Source: Pseudomonas sp. VD-NE ins (GTDB lineage: Bacteria > Pseudomonadota > Gammaproteobacteria > Pseudomonadales > Pseudomonadaceae). From it: a DNA stretch of 64,000 nt. Both the position numbers and the translations under genes were made by a program. The stretch lies in the NCBI RefSeq assembly GCF_031882575.1, contig NZ_CP134772.1, positions 6,049,001 through 6,113,000 of the forward strand, in the 5' to 3' direction. Below the pieces are notes generated by a model that searched no databases, was not told the origin of the DNA, and saw only the letters and a program-made list of their open reading frames with translations. Positions 52,739 through 61,244 of the stretch are shown here, piece by piece. Position 1 is the stretch's first letter. The number at the start of each line of letters is the position of its first letter.

Positions 52739-54687
52739 CAGTGGGCCTCCGCAGGTTCACGTTTGGCCGGGGTGGCAGGCTTGCTTGGCGCAGCGTCTTC
52801 AAGCAACGCGTCGGCCACCAGTTCGGCGATGTCCTTGATCAGCGGACGCGGTTCGACCACGCCTTCGAGCATCGCCGTGCACTGTGGACAACCCACGGCC
52901 ACCAGTTCGGCGCCGGTCTCGCGGATGTCTTCCATGCGCATATCGGGAATCCGCTGTTTACCCGGAATATCAGTGATCGGCGCCCCGCCACCGCCGCCGC
53001 AGCAGCGCGAACGGAAGCCGGAACGTTGCATCTCTTTGACTTCTATGCCGAGGGCACGCAGCACTTCGCGCGGCGCTTCGTACTCGCCGTTGTAGCGACC
53101 GAGGTAGCACGGATCGTGGTAGGTCACGCTGTTGCCTTTGTGCTCTCCGAGATTGAGCGCGCCGGCCTGGATGATTTCCGCCATATAGGTGCTGTGGTGC
53201 TGCACCAGATAGTTGCCGTCGAACGCGCCGTATTCGTTTTTCAACACATGAAAGCTGTGAGGATCGCAGGTGACAATGCGGTTGAAGCTGTATTTGGCCA
53301 GGGTCTGGATGTTGCGTTTGGCGAGCAACTGGAAGGTCGCTTCATCGCCGAGACGCCGGGCTACATCGCCGCTGTCGCGTTCTTCGAGACCGAGTACGGC
53401 GAAGTCGACTTTTGCCGCTTTCAGCACTTTGACGAAGGCGCGCAGGGTGCGCTGGTTACGCATGTCGAAGGCACCGTCGCCGACCCAGAACAGTACGTCG
53501 GTGGATTTTTTTTCGCTGAGCAGATTGAGGTTCAGATCCGCCGCCCAGTTCATCCGTCCGCCCGGGGCAAAACCGCCGGGGTTGTCGGTGGCGATCAGGT
53601 TTTCGAGGACTTCGGCGCCCTTGTTCGGCGTCGCGCCTTTTTCCAGGGTCAGGTGACGGCGCATGTCGACGATGGCGTCGACGTGCTCGATCATCATCGG
53701 GCATTCCTCGACACAGGCGCGGCAGGTGGTGCACGACCACAGGGTTTCGGCGTCGACCAGACCGTTGACGATGGGTTGATGGGGATTGCCTGAGTGTTCG
53801 CCGATGGGTTTGCCGGGATAAGGACTGCCGGCAAACTTGGCATCGGTGCCGCCAGCGAGGCCGACGACCATGTCCTGAATCAGTTTTTTCGGGTTCAGCG
53901 GCTGGCCGGCAGCGAAGGCCGGGCACGCCGCTTCGCACTTGCCGCACTGCACGCAGGCGTCGAAACCGAGCAACTGGTTCCAGGTGAAATCTTTGGGTTT
54001 TTCCACGCCCAGCGGCGCGCTCGGATCATTCAGATCCAGCGGTTTCAAACCGGTGGAGCGACCGCCGCCAAAACGCTCGGCGCGACGGTGCCAGGCCAGG
54101 TGCAAGGCACCAGCGAAGGCGTGCTTCATTGGCCCGCCCCAGGTCATGCCGAAGAACAGTTCCGACACGCCCCACAGCACACCGATCCCGAGGATCGCCG
54201 CGAGCACCCAGCCACCGAAGTTCTCCGGCAGAATCCCGGCCACCGGCAAGGTCAGCAGGAAGAACGACGCCGAGAACGCCAGCAGGCTCTTCGGCAGGCG
54301 CATCCACGGGCCTTTCGACAGCCGCGCCGGCGGGTTGCGCCGACGCAGGTAGACGAAGATCGCTCCGACGAACATCACCGCCGTCATCAGCAGCAAGGCG
54401 TAACCGAGGATGCGGTTATGCAGGCCGAAACCGTGGACCAGCAGCGCCAGCACAATCGACGCCACCGCACCGCCGGCCGTGGCCACGTGGGTGTTGGCGA
54501 TGTACTTGTCCCGCGCCACGACATGGTGCAAGTCGACCATGTAGCGCTTGGGCATGGCCAACAGGCCGCCGATCAGATCGACCTTCGAGGCCCGGCCCCG
54601 ACGCCACATGGCCACCCGCCGCAGCGCGCCGAGGACACCAAGGCCCAGAGCGGCGAACAACAGGATTGGAAGAAGGGTGTTCAACAT
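52738..54687 (-). CDS. dgcB: DgcB, iron-sulfur membrane protein of dimethylglycine catabolism
   Basis: 649 residues. An N-terminal membrane part (about 3-190, several helices) resembles a quinone-linked NarI-type domain. Two 4Fe-4S sites follow (CVQCGKCEAACP and CTTCRACVEECP near 245-330). Two CCG-type cysteine-rich domains are at the C-terminus (PCYLGRYNGEYE and RSRCCGGGGG; CPQCTAML). It is expected to take electrons from dimethylglycine demethylation to the quinone pool. ATG 54687 follows AGAGGTGA; GTG 54696 is also in frame. In P. aeruginosa dgcA and dgcB are needed for growth on dimethylglycine. Confidence 0.93.
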   Translation of the reverse strand: MLNTLLPILLFAALGLGVLGALRRVAMWRRGRASKVDLIGGLLAMPKRYMVDLHHVVARDKYIANTHVATAGGAVASIVLALLVHGFGLHNRILGYALLLMTAVMFVGAIFVYLRRRNPPARLSKGPWMRLPKSLLAFSASFFLLTLPVAGILPENFGGWVLAAILGIGVLWGVSELFFGMTWGGPMKHAFAGALHLAWHRRAERFGGGRSTGLKPLDLNDPSAPLGVEKPKDFTWNQLLGFDACVQCGKCEAACPAFAAGQPLNPKKLIQDMVVGLAGGTDAKFAGSPYPGKPIGEHSGNPHQPIVNGLVDAETLWSCTTCRACVEECPMMIEHVDAIVDMRRHLTLEKGATPNKGAEVLENLIATDNPGGFAPGGRMNWAADLNLNLLSEKKSTDVLFWVGDGAFDMRNQRTLRAFVKVLKAAKVDFAVLGLEERDSGDVARRLGDEATFQLLAKRNIQTLAKYSFNRIVTCDPHSFHVLKNEYGAFDGNYLVQHHSTYMAEIIQAGALNLGEHKGNSVTYHDPCYLGRYNGEYEAPREVLRALGIEVKEMQRSGFRSRCCGGGGGAPITDIPGKQRIPDMRMEDIRETGAELVAVGCPQCTAMLEGVVEPRPLIKDIAELVADALLEDAAPSKPATPAKREPAEAH

Positions 54688-54706
54688 CAGAGTCACCTCT
54701 GGCGAG

Positions 54707-54795
54707 GTGCAAGCTACAAGCTACAAGCTGCAAGAAAGAGCAGCAAAATCTGCCGGGCTTTTACTTGCGGCTTGAAGCTTATGGCTCGCAGCTGA
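54707..54795. repeat. CAAGCTGCAAG-type repeat between dgcA and dgcB
   Basis: CAAGCTACAAGCTACAAGCT at the left and CTTGCGGCTTGAAGCTTATG at the right form a loose inverted repeat in the 112-base gap of the operon. Confidence 0.75.
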
Positions 54796-54799
54796 GCCG

Positions 54800-56860
54800 T
54801 CAAAAATCCTTACAGAGCCGGAGTGCGTCATAAATGGCGGCGTGGGTGTTGCGCTGCGCCACGCAGTCGCCGATGCGGAACAGCAAGTAGCCGTCGCCGG
54901 TGGTGCTCAACGAGGGCTGCGGTTTGATTGCGAACAAGGCTTCGACGTCGATCTGGCCCTTGTTGCGCGAACCCTCTTTGAGCGCGTAGTAGATTTCCTC
55001 ATCCGGACGCACGCCGTTTTCCACCACCACTTGATCGACCACCCGCTCCTCTTTGGCGCCGGTGTATTCGTTCTCCAGCACCGCGACCAGTTTGTCGCCT
55101 TCGCGGTAGACCTTCTCCAGCATCATGTCGCCGGTCATGATCACTTCTTTCGGGTACATGCTGCGGTAGTAGGTCGGGAACGACGTACCGCCGATGGCCA
55201 CGCCCGGTTTGATGTCGTCGGTGACGATCTCGACCTGGCTGCCCTTGTCGGCAAGGAAGTCCGCGACCGACATCCCGGTGAACTCGCAAATGGTGTCGTA
55301 GACCAGCACGTTCTTGCCCGGCGCGACCTTGCCGTCGAGCACGTCCCAGCTGCTGACCACCAGCCCTTCGGCGGCGCCCCAGTGTTCGTTCTGTTCCAGG
55401 TACGGATGCCCGCCGACCGCCAGCACCACCACGTCCGGACGCAAGTCCATGATGGTCTCGGCATCGGCCGCCGTGCCCAGGCGCAAATCGACTTTCAGTC
55501 GCGCCAGTTCCAGCTGGAACCAGCGGGTGATACCGGCGATCTGGTCACGTTGCGGCGCTTTCGACGCCGTGGTGATCTGTCCGCCGATGAATTCTTTCTT
55601 CTCGAACAGGGTCACGTCGTGGCCACGTTCGGCGGCAACGCGGGCCGCTTCCATCCCGGCAGGGCCGGCACCAACAATCACAACCTTGCGTTTCGGCCCG
55701 GTGGATTTCTCGATGATGTGCGGCACGCCCATGTATTCACGGGACGTCGCGGCGTTCTGGATGCACAACACGTCGAGGCCTTGATACTGGCGGTCGATGC
55801 AATAGTTGGCGCCGACGCACTGTTTGATCTGGTCGATCTGGCCCATCTTGATCTTGGCGATCAGGTGCGGGTCAGCGATGTGCGCGCGGGTCATGCCGAC
55901 CATGTCGACGTAACCGCCTTCAAGAATGCGCGTGGCCTGGTTCGGGTCCTTGATGTTCTGTGCGTGCAGCACCGGCACCTTGACCACTTCCTTGATCCCG
56001 GCGGCCAGATGCAGGAACGGCTCCGGTGGATAACTCATGTTCGGAATCACGTTGGCCAGGGTGTTGTGAGTGTCACAACCCGAGCCGACGACGCCGATGA
56101 AATCGAGCATGCCGGTGTCGTCGTAATACTTGGCGATCTGCTTCATGTCCTCGTGGGACAAGCCGTCCGGGTGGAACTCGTCACCGCACAGACGCATGCC
56201 CACGCAAAAGTCGTCACCGACCTCGGCGCGCACGGCTTTCAACACTTCCAGACCGAACTTCATCCGGCCTTCGAAGGTGCCGCCCCATTCGTCGGTACGC
56301 TTGTTGACGCGCGGGCTCCAGAACTGGTCGATCATGTGCTGGTGCACGGCGGACAGCTCAACGCCGTCAAGACCACCGGCCTTGGCCCGGCGCGCGGCCT
56401 GGGCGTAGTTGCCGATGACCCGCCAGATTTCTTCCGGCTCGATGGTTTTGCAAGTGGCGCGGTGTACCGGTTCACGGATGCCTGACGGCGACATCAGGGT
56501 CGGCCAGTTGAAGCCGTCCCAGCGCGAGCGACGGCCCATGTGGGTAATCTGAATCATGATCTTGGCGCCATGCTTGTGCATGGCGTCGGCCAGATTCTGG
56601 AAGTGCGGAATGATCCGGTCAGTCGACAGGTTGACCGAACTCCACCATTCCTGCGGGCTGTCGACGGCCACCACGGAGGAACCACCACAGATCGCCAGGC
56701 CGATGCCGCCCTTGGCTTTCTCTTCGTAATACTTGACGTAGCGGTCGGTGGTCATGCCGCCGTCCGTCGCGTAGACCTCGGCGTGCGCGGTGCTGAGCAC
56801 GCGGTTGCGGATGGTCAGTTTGCCGATCTGGATCGGCTGGAACATTGCTTCGAAAGCCAT
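54800..56860 (-). CDS. dgcA: Dimethylglycine demethylase flavoprotein DgcA
   Basis: 686 residues, related to trimethylamine dehydrogenase and 2,4-dienoyl-CoA reductase. An FMN-binding TIM barrel (about 1-345) with the OYE-like RVLSTAHAE start, then a cluster region and an FAD/NAD(P) part (VVIVGAGPAGMEAARVAAERGHDV near 390). The iron-sulfur region reads C348-x2-A351-x2-C354-x11-C366, so one of the four Cys of trimethylamine dehydrogenase is Ala. It demethylates dimethylglycine to sarcosine. DUF5943 lies 15 bases upstream in the operon. Confidence 0.95.
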   Translation of the reverse strand: MAFEAMFQPIQIGKLTIRNRVLSTAHAEVYATDGGMTTDRYVKYYEEKAKGGIGLAICGGSSVVAVDSPQEWWSSVNLSTDRIIPHFQNLADAMHKHGAKIMIQITHMGRRSRWDGFNWPTLMSPSGIREPVHRATCKTIEPEEIWRVIGNYAQAARRAKAGGLDGVELSAVHQHMIDQFWSPRVNKRTDEWGGTFEGRMKFGLEVLKAVRAEVGDDFCVGMRLCGDEFHPDGLSHEDMKQIAKYYDDTGMLDFIGVVGSGCDTHNTLANVIPNMSYPPEPFLHLAAGIKEVVKVPVLHAQNIKDPNQATRILEGGYVDMVGMTRAHIADPHLIAKIKMGQIDQIKQCVGANYCIDRQYQGLDVLCIQNAATSREYMGVPHIIEKSTGPKRKVVIVGAGPAGMEAARVAAERGHDVTLFEKKEFIGGQITTASKAPQRDQIAGITRWFQLELARLKVDLRLGTAADAETIMDLRPDVVVLAVGGHPYLEQNEHWGAAEGLVVSSWDVLDGKVAPGKNVLVYDTICEFTGMSVADFLADKGSQVEIVTDDIKPGVAIGGTSFPTYYRSMYPKEVIMTGDMMLEKVYREGDKLVAVLENEYTGAKEERVVDQVVVENGVRPDEEIYYALKEGSRNKGQIDVEALFAIKPQPSLSTTGDGYLLFRIGDCVAQRNTHAAIYDALRLCKDF

Positions 56861-56875
56861 GGCGGGTTCCTCGAC

Positions 56876-57406
56876 TTACAACGGCTTGACGGTGAACAGG
56901 CCGTCGTCGTGGCCTTCTTCGGAGCCACCGTAGACTTGCTCGGCGACGGTGCGAATCTTGCTGCCGCGAGCCTCAAGAATCTGATCCATGGCCCCGGCAA
57001 ACCAACCGGTGAACATGTAGTCGACCTTGCGCCCAACCTTGCCGTAGACGTAGACGAATGCCGAGTGTTCGAGCTTGACGCTCGCGGTGCCTTTGTCGAG
57101 GTCGATGTCCTGAATCTTGAACAGGCCCCAGCCGCGTTGCGACAGGCGCTTCATGTAGTGCTCGAACACCGCGACGCCTTCCAGGCCGTGGCATTCAGCT
57201 TCTTTCTCGCACCAGTGCCAGGCGGATTTGTAGCCGGCCTTGTAGAGGATCTCGGCGTAGGCGTCAGCACCCAAAACTTCCTCGATGCCCATGTGGTTAT
57301 TCACGAAGAAGTGACGCGGCACGTAGAGCATTGGCAGGGCGTCGGAGGTCCAGACACCGGTCTCGCTGTCGACTTCGATTGGCAATTGCGGGGCGATCTT
57401 GGCCAT
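56876..57406 (-). CDS. DUF5943 / V4R-like protein of the dimethylglycine operon
   Basis: 176 residues, cytoplasmic. The sequence has the 4-vinyl-reductase-like pattern with conserved aromatic and Cys/His positions (YKSAWHWCEKEAECHG; FTGWFAGAMDQIL). It matches the DUF5943 protein found beside dgcA in P. aeruginosa (PA5397). It is co-transcribed between the dipeptidase and dgcA. The role is unknown; a small-molecule sensor or assembly factor is possible. Confidence 0.85.
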   Translation of the reverse strand: MAKIAPQLPIEVDSETGVWTSDALPMLYVPRHFFVNNHMGIEEVLGADAYAEILYKAGYKSAWHWCEKEAECHGLEGVAVFEHYMKRLSQRGWGLFKIQDIDLDKGTASVKLEHSAFVYVYGKVGRKVDYMFTGWFAGAMDQILEARGSKIRTVAEQVYGGSEEGHDDGLFTVKPL

Positions 57407-57451
57407 GGAAACTTAACTCCAGAAAAATAGTGGATTCAGTGGTGACCGCTG

Positions 57452-57490
57452 CCCTCACCCCAGCCCTCTCCCACAGGAGAGGGGGCAGTT
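57452..57490. repeat. Short CCCTCTCCC repeat
   Basis: CCCTCACCCCAGCCCTCTCC then a GGAGAGGG arm, in the 106-base gap between the dipeptidase and DUF5943 genes. Confidence 0.75.
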
Positions 57491-57512
57491 CGGCGGCGGT
57501 CTTGAGTCAGCG

Positions 57513-58490
57513 TTACTCGCCCCAGACGTCCTTGAGGACGTTGACCCAGTTCTCGCCCATGATCTTGCGCACGACGCGCTCGGGATGGCCGCGTTTGAGC
57601 AGGGTTTCGGTCAGGTTCGGGAACTCGCCGACGGTGCGGATGCCCAGCGGGTTGATGATCTTGCCGAAGCTGGTCAGACGGCGGGCGTAGCCCTTGTCGT
57701 GGGTCAGGTATTCGAAGAAGTCCTGGCCATGGCCTTGGGTGAAGTCGGTGCCGATGCCGATGGCGTCTTCGCCGACGATGTTCATGGTGTATTCGATCGC
57801 CTCGGCGTAGTCGTCGATGGTCGAATCAATGCCTTTGGCGAGGAACGGCGCGAACATGGTCACGCCGACGAAACCGCCGTGGTCGGCAATGAACTTCAGT
57901 TCTGCATCGGACTTGTTGCGCGGGTGCTCTTTGAGCCCCGACGGCAGGCAGTGGGAATAGCAGACCGGTTTTTTCGATTCGAGGATGACTTCTTCGGAAG
58001 TCTTGGAACCGACGTGGGACAGGTCGCACATGACGCCGACGCGGTTCATCTCGGCGACGATCTCGCGACCGAAACCCGACAGGCCGCCGTCACGCTCGTA
58101 GCAGCCGGTGCCGACCAGATTCTGGGTGTTGTAGCACATCTGCACGATGCCGACGCCGAGCTGCTTGAACACCTCGACATAGCCGATCTGGTCTTCAAAC
58201 GCGTGGGCGTTCTGGAAGCCGAAGAGGATGCCGGTCTTGCCCTGCTCCTTGGCGCGACGGATGTCGACGGTGGTGCGCACCGGCATCACCAGGTCGCTGT
58301 TCTCGCGGATCAGCTTCTGGCTGGCAGCGATGTTGTTCACGGTCGCCTGAAAGCCTTCCCACACCGACACAGTGCAGTTGGCCGCCGTCAGACCGCCCTT
58401 GCGCATGTCTTCGAACAGCTCGCGGTTCCATTTGGCAATGATCAGACCGTCGATAACGATGCTGTCGGCGTGTAATTCGGCTGGGCTCAT
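57513..58490 (-). CDS. Membrane (renal)-type dipeptidase, first gene of the dgc operon
   Basis: 325 residues, zinc peptidase M19 family fold. Metal and active-site segments: IVIDGLIIAKW (in place of the usual DGHND), GIVQMCYNTQNLVGTG, VMCDLSHVG (His ligand), and CYSHCLPSGLKEHPRN (His ligand and Arg). The first metal motif lacks the common H-x-D, so catalysis may differ from a true dipeptidase. ATG 58490 (MSPAELHADSIVIDG) is the P. aeruginosa PA5396-like start; the frame to 58622 is not supported. It probably starts the six-gene leftward operon. Confidence 0.86.
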   Translation of the reverse strand: MSPAELHADSIVIDGLIIAKWNRELFEDMRKGGLTAANCTVSVWEGFQATVNNIAASQKLIRENSDLVMPVRTTVDIRRAKEQGKTGILFGFQNAHAFEDQIGYVEVFKQLGVGIVQMCYNTQNLVGTGCYERDGGLSGFGREIVAEMNRVGVMCDLSHVGSKTSEEVILESKKPVCYSHCLPSGLKEHPRNKSDAELKFIADHGGFVGVTMFAPFLAKGIDSTIDDYAEAIEYTMNIVGEDAIGIGTDFTQGHGQDFFEYLTHDKGYARRLTSFGKIINPLGIRTVGEFPNLTETLLKRGHPERVVRKIMGENWVNVLKDVWGE

Positions 58491-58724
58491 CAGGCGTCCC
58501 CTTATTGGCGATTCATGCGCCGAATCGTCTGCCGGCGCTTTGGGGCCAGCATATGCCTCGGTGCCGGGGCGACCGGGTGCAAAAACGACAGGGGAATTGC
58601 CGAAAGCGTCAATCCGCGACAAAGGGTCGCCAGACGCTCCGATCAGCTACCTGTTCAAGCCCGCAAGCTTGAGCCAGAATCTCCGGCATATTGGAAACAC
58701 CACTGGATTAGAGCGGCGACAACA

Positions 58725-59126
58725 ATGAAATCGATCTTCCTGGCTTTGGCTTTGATTGCGACCGGCGTACACGCCGCCGAAGAATCCGACAACAACCCCT
58801 GCGACGCCGTCGAAAACGACGTCCAGACCCTGGAATGCTCGACCTACAGCCGCACTACTGCCGAAGACCTGCTCAAGGACAACTACGCCAGCCTGACCGA
58901 ACGCATGCAGACGGCGTATGGCAAGAACGCCACGCAATTGGCTGATATCACCGCCAAACTCAAGACCGCCCAGCAACAATGGCTGAAGACGCGGGACGCG
59001 GATTGCGCGGTGGAGGCGTTTCCGGCGACGGCGGGCAGCAAGGCATTCACGATTGCGCAGAATGACTGCGTGGCGCGGATGAGTGATGAACGGTCGGAGT
59101 TTTTGGAGTCGATTGGGCAGGAGTGA
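58725..59126 (+). CDS. Small exported LprI/DUF1311-like protein
   Basis: 133 residues. A signal peptide ends near residue 18 (GVHAAEE). The mature part has four Cys (NNPCDAVEND, LECSTYS, DADCAVEA, QNDCVARM) and a pattern of YASLTERMQ…LKTAQQQWLKTRDADC, typical of the lysozyme-inhibitor LprI/DUF1311 family. ATG 58725 lacks a strong ribosome site but is the only start in place with the signal. It is transcribed away from the dgc operon. Function unknown. Confidence 0.82.
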   Translation: MKSIFLALALIATGVHAAEESDNNPCDAVENDVQTLECSTYSRTTAEDLLKDNYASLTERMQTAYGKNATQLADITAKLKTAQQQWLKTRDADCAVEAFPATAGSKAFTIAQNDCVARMSDERSEFLESIGQE

Positions 59127-59172
59127 TTCTGACCACTCGTAACATGCCGTCAATTATTGTTGATTGGCCTTG

Positions 59173-59224
59173 GGAGAAATATAAGCAAAGATTCTGAAAT
59201 CTTATAAAAGACTTATATTTCTCC
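59173..59224. promoter_or_regulatory. Nested inverted-repeat operator of the XRE gene
   Basis: Outer arms GGAGAAATATAAG (59173-59185) and CTTATATTTCTCC (59212-59224) are perfectly complementary over 13 bases. Inside are AAGATT (59188-59193) and AATCTT (59198-59203). It ends four bases before the XRE ATG, so bound protein would block initiation. This fits autorepression. Confidence 0.7.
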
Positions 59225-59228
59225 GAAA

Positions 59229-59552
59229 ATGAAGTTATCCACAGATATACAAATCATCAACGACGCCGAGGGCAACCCCGCCTTCGTGGTCATTCCCTAT
59301 GCGCAATATATTGCGCAAAAAATGCAGCCCGACCTGATACCCCATGAGGTCGTCAGTCGGATGGTCGATGGGGCAACACCGATCCGTGCCTGGCGTGAAC
59401 ACCTCAACCTGACTCAGGAAGACGTCGCCAATCGCATGGGTATTTCGCAACCGGCGTTTGCCCAGCAGGAAAGAGTCGCCAAGCCACGCAAGGCCACTCG
59501 CGAGAAAATTGCATCGGCGTTCGGCATCACCGCCAATCAGCTTGAGCTGTAA
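59229..59552 (+). CDS. XRE-family (HTH_3) transcription regulator, antitoxin-like
   Basis: 107 residues. An N-terminal segment (about 1-40, TDIQIINDAEGNPAFVVIPYAQY) like that of HigA/RelB-type antitoxins; then a C-terminal helix-turn-helix (about 55-105, LNLTQEDVANRMGISQPAFAQQERVAKP). No toxin ORF adjoins: the next gene is DUF3010 and the previous one LprI-like. It lies directly after a nested palindrome, so it probably controls itself. It may be an orphan antitoxin or a single regulator. Confidence 0.85.
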   Translation: MKLSTDIQIINDAEGNPAFVVIPYAQYIAQKMQPDLIPHEVVSRMVDGATPIRAWREHLNLTQEDVANRMGISQPAFAQQERVAKPRKATREKIASAFGITANQLEL

Positions 59553-59581
59553 GCTGCCCTCTTCACTTCAAGGAATTTCCC

Positions 59582-59998
59582 ATGAACATCTGCGGCATTG
59601 AAATCAAAGGCAGCGAAGCGATCATCGCCGTGGCCGCTCTCGACGGTTCGACCCTGAGCCACATTCCCCTTGCCACCAAGAAAATCGCCCTCGAAGACGA
59701 TGACGAAGCGGCCAACGTGAAGCTGTTCGCGGCACAGGTAGCGTCGTTTGTGCGGGAGAATTCGGTTGACCGGATTGCGATCAAGAAGCGCAGCAAGAAG
59801 GGTGAATTTGCCGGCGGGCCGACGACGTTCAAGATTGAAGGGATTTTGCAGTTGCTCGATGGGTGTGAGGTGACGCTATTGTCGCCGCAGACGATCAATG
59901 CGCAGGCGAAGAAGCATAATTTCGAGCTGCCGGGGACGTTGAACAAGTATCAGCATGAGGCTTACAAGGCTGCGTGTTCGGCGCTGGTGAAGAAGTAA
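59582..59998 (+). CDS. DUF3010 family protein
   Basis: 138 residues, cytoplasmic. The sequence (MNICGIEIKGSEAIIAVAAL; VDRIAIKKRSKKGEFAGGPTTFKIEGILQLL) has an RNase-H-like/RuvC-like start with an acidic residue at E7 in a small GIEIKGS strand and is typical of DUF3010. Function is unknown. It lies 29 bases after the XRE gene and might be co-transcribed. A REP doublet follows. Confidence 0.85.
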   Translation: MNICGIEIKGSEAIIAVAALDGSTLSHIPLATKKIALEDDDEAANVKLFAAQVASFVRENSVDRIAIKKRSKKGEFAGGPTTFKIEGILQLLDGCEVTLLSPQTINAQAKKHNFELPGTLNKYQHEAYKAACSALVKK

Positions 59999-60008
59999 CC
60001 AACAGCAA

Positions 60009-60090
60009 GATCAAAAGATCGCAGCCTTCGGCAGCTCCTACATTGGAATGCATTTCCCTGTAGGAGCTGCCGAAGGCTGCGATCTTTTGA
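60009..60090. repeat. REP doublet, GATCGCAGCCTTCGGCAGCTCC family
   Basis: Inverted pair between the convergent DUF3010 and cdhR genes; likely a bidirectional transcript end. Confidence 0.92.
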
Positions 60091-60092
60091 TT

Positions 60093-61037
60093 TTATGCCT
60101 GGGCGGTACGCCGGTCTTCGCGGGGGCAGCGGGCGAAACGTGCACGGTAGCTGCGGGTGAAGTAGGACGGTGATTCGAAGCCGCAGGCGATGCTGACTTC
60201 AAGCACGCTCATGTCGGTCTGGCGCAATAACTGCCGGGCTTTTTCCAGGCGCAGGCGCAGGTAGAAATTGCTCGGCGTGTCGTTCAGGTGCAGCCGAAAC
60301 AAGCGCTCCAATTGCCGCCGCGTCACCTTGATCGATTCTGCCAATTGCAAAGTAGTCAGCGGCGGTTCGCTGTGTTGCTCCATCTCGCCGATCACCTGCA
60401 CCAGTTTCTTGTTATTGATGCCGTAACGCGTGGCGACTTCCATGCGCTGGTGATCTTTGCGCGGACGGATGCGCCCCAGCACAAACTGCTCGCTGACCTG
60501 AATCGCCAGTTGCGGGCCGTGGGCCTGGGCGATCAGATCGAGCATTAAATCGATGGACGCGGTGCCGCCCGCCGAGGTGATGCGCCGACGGTCGATCTCG
60601 AACAGCTCTTGGGTCACGCTGAGCTGTGGATAAGACTCCTTGAACGCGTCGATGGCTTCCCAGTGCAAGGTCAGGCGATGGCCATCGAGCAGGCCCGCTT
60701 CAGCGAGGACAAAGCTGCCGGTGTCGATGGCACCGAGGGTTACGCCTTCGTTATCCAGCCGCCGCAACCAGTGTTCAAGGGTTGGCGTGGCGAACTTCAG
60801 CGGTTCAAACCCGGCCACCACCAACAACGTCGCGCCTTTCTTCAACGGCTCCAGCGCCGCGTCGGCGTTGACCGACATGCCGTTGCTCGCCAGCACCGCC
60901 CCGCCGTCGGCACTCAACACATGCCAGCGATACAACTCGCCACGAAAGCGGTTGGCCACACGCAGCGGTTCAATTGCAGAGATAAAGCCAATGGCGGAGA
61001 ACCCCGGCATCAGCAAAAAGTAGAAATCCTGGGACAT
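60093..61037 (-). CDS. cdhR: GlxA-family AraC-type regulator of carnitine use, CdhR
   Basis: 314 residues. An amidotransferase-like DJ-1/PfpI domain (about 1-180) that lacks a catalytic nucleophile and serves as a ligand sensor, then an AraC helix-turn-helix pair (about 215-305; LAESIKVTRRQLERLFRLHLND and VSIACGFESPSYFTRSYRARF). In P. aeruginosa CdhR activates the carnitine genes in response to carnitine. It is divergent from caiX across about 200 bases, matching the P. aeruginosa order. An exact DnaA box occurs in the coding sequence at 60625 and is probably incidental. Confidence 0.93.
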   Translation of the reverse strand: MSQDFYFLLMPGFSAIGFISAIEPLRVANRFRGELYRWHVLSADGGAVLASNGMSVNADAALEPLKKGATLLVVAGFEPLKFATPTLEHWLRRLDNEGVTLGAIDTGSFVLAEAGLLDGHRLTLHWEAIDAFKESYPQLSVTQELFEIDRRRITSAGGTASIDLMLDLIAQAHGPQLAIQVSEQFVLGRIRPRKDHQRMEVATRYGINNKKLVQVIGEMEQHSEPPLTTLQLAESIKVTRRQLERLFRLHLNDTPSNFYLRLRLEKARQLLRQTDMSVLEVSIACGFESPSYFTRSYRARFARCPREDRRTAQA

Positions 61038-61244
61038 GTGCGCACTCGATTCGCGGGTAACGAGAGGGAGGGGAGCGTGGCTCGTTGATACGCCGATTGT
61101 CGTCAGCGTTCAAGCGCACAGGTCGCTACAGTGCAAATGCCAGTCGCCGCAGTGCGCTTTCACGGGGGCACAGCTGCGTAACTTTGCATCACCGGCGCAT
61201 CAGACGCCGGGAACCACAATAAACGACCTGCCGAGGAACCCGAC
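61038..61244. promoter_or_regulatory. Divergent cdhR/caiX control region
   Basis: 207 bases with no gene; expected to hold the CdhR and perhaps GbdR sites for the carnitine operon. No site was assigned by eye. Confidence 0.6.

Noticed and set aside
59229..59998. XRE and DUF3010 genes as a toxin-antitoxin pair
   Set aside because: DUF3010 has no toxin features and the genes do not overlap; the XRE protein may be an orphan antitoxin but no toxin is present.
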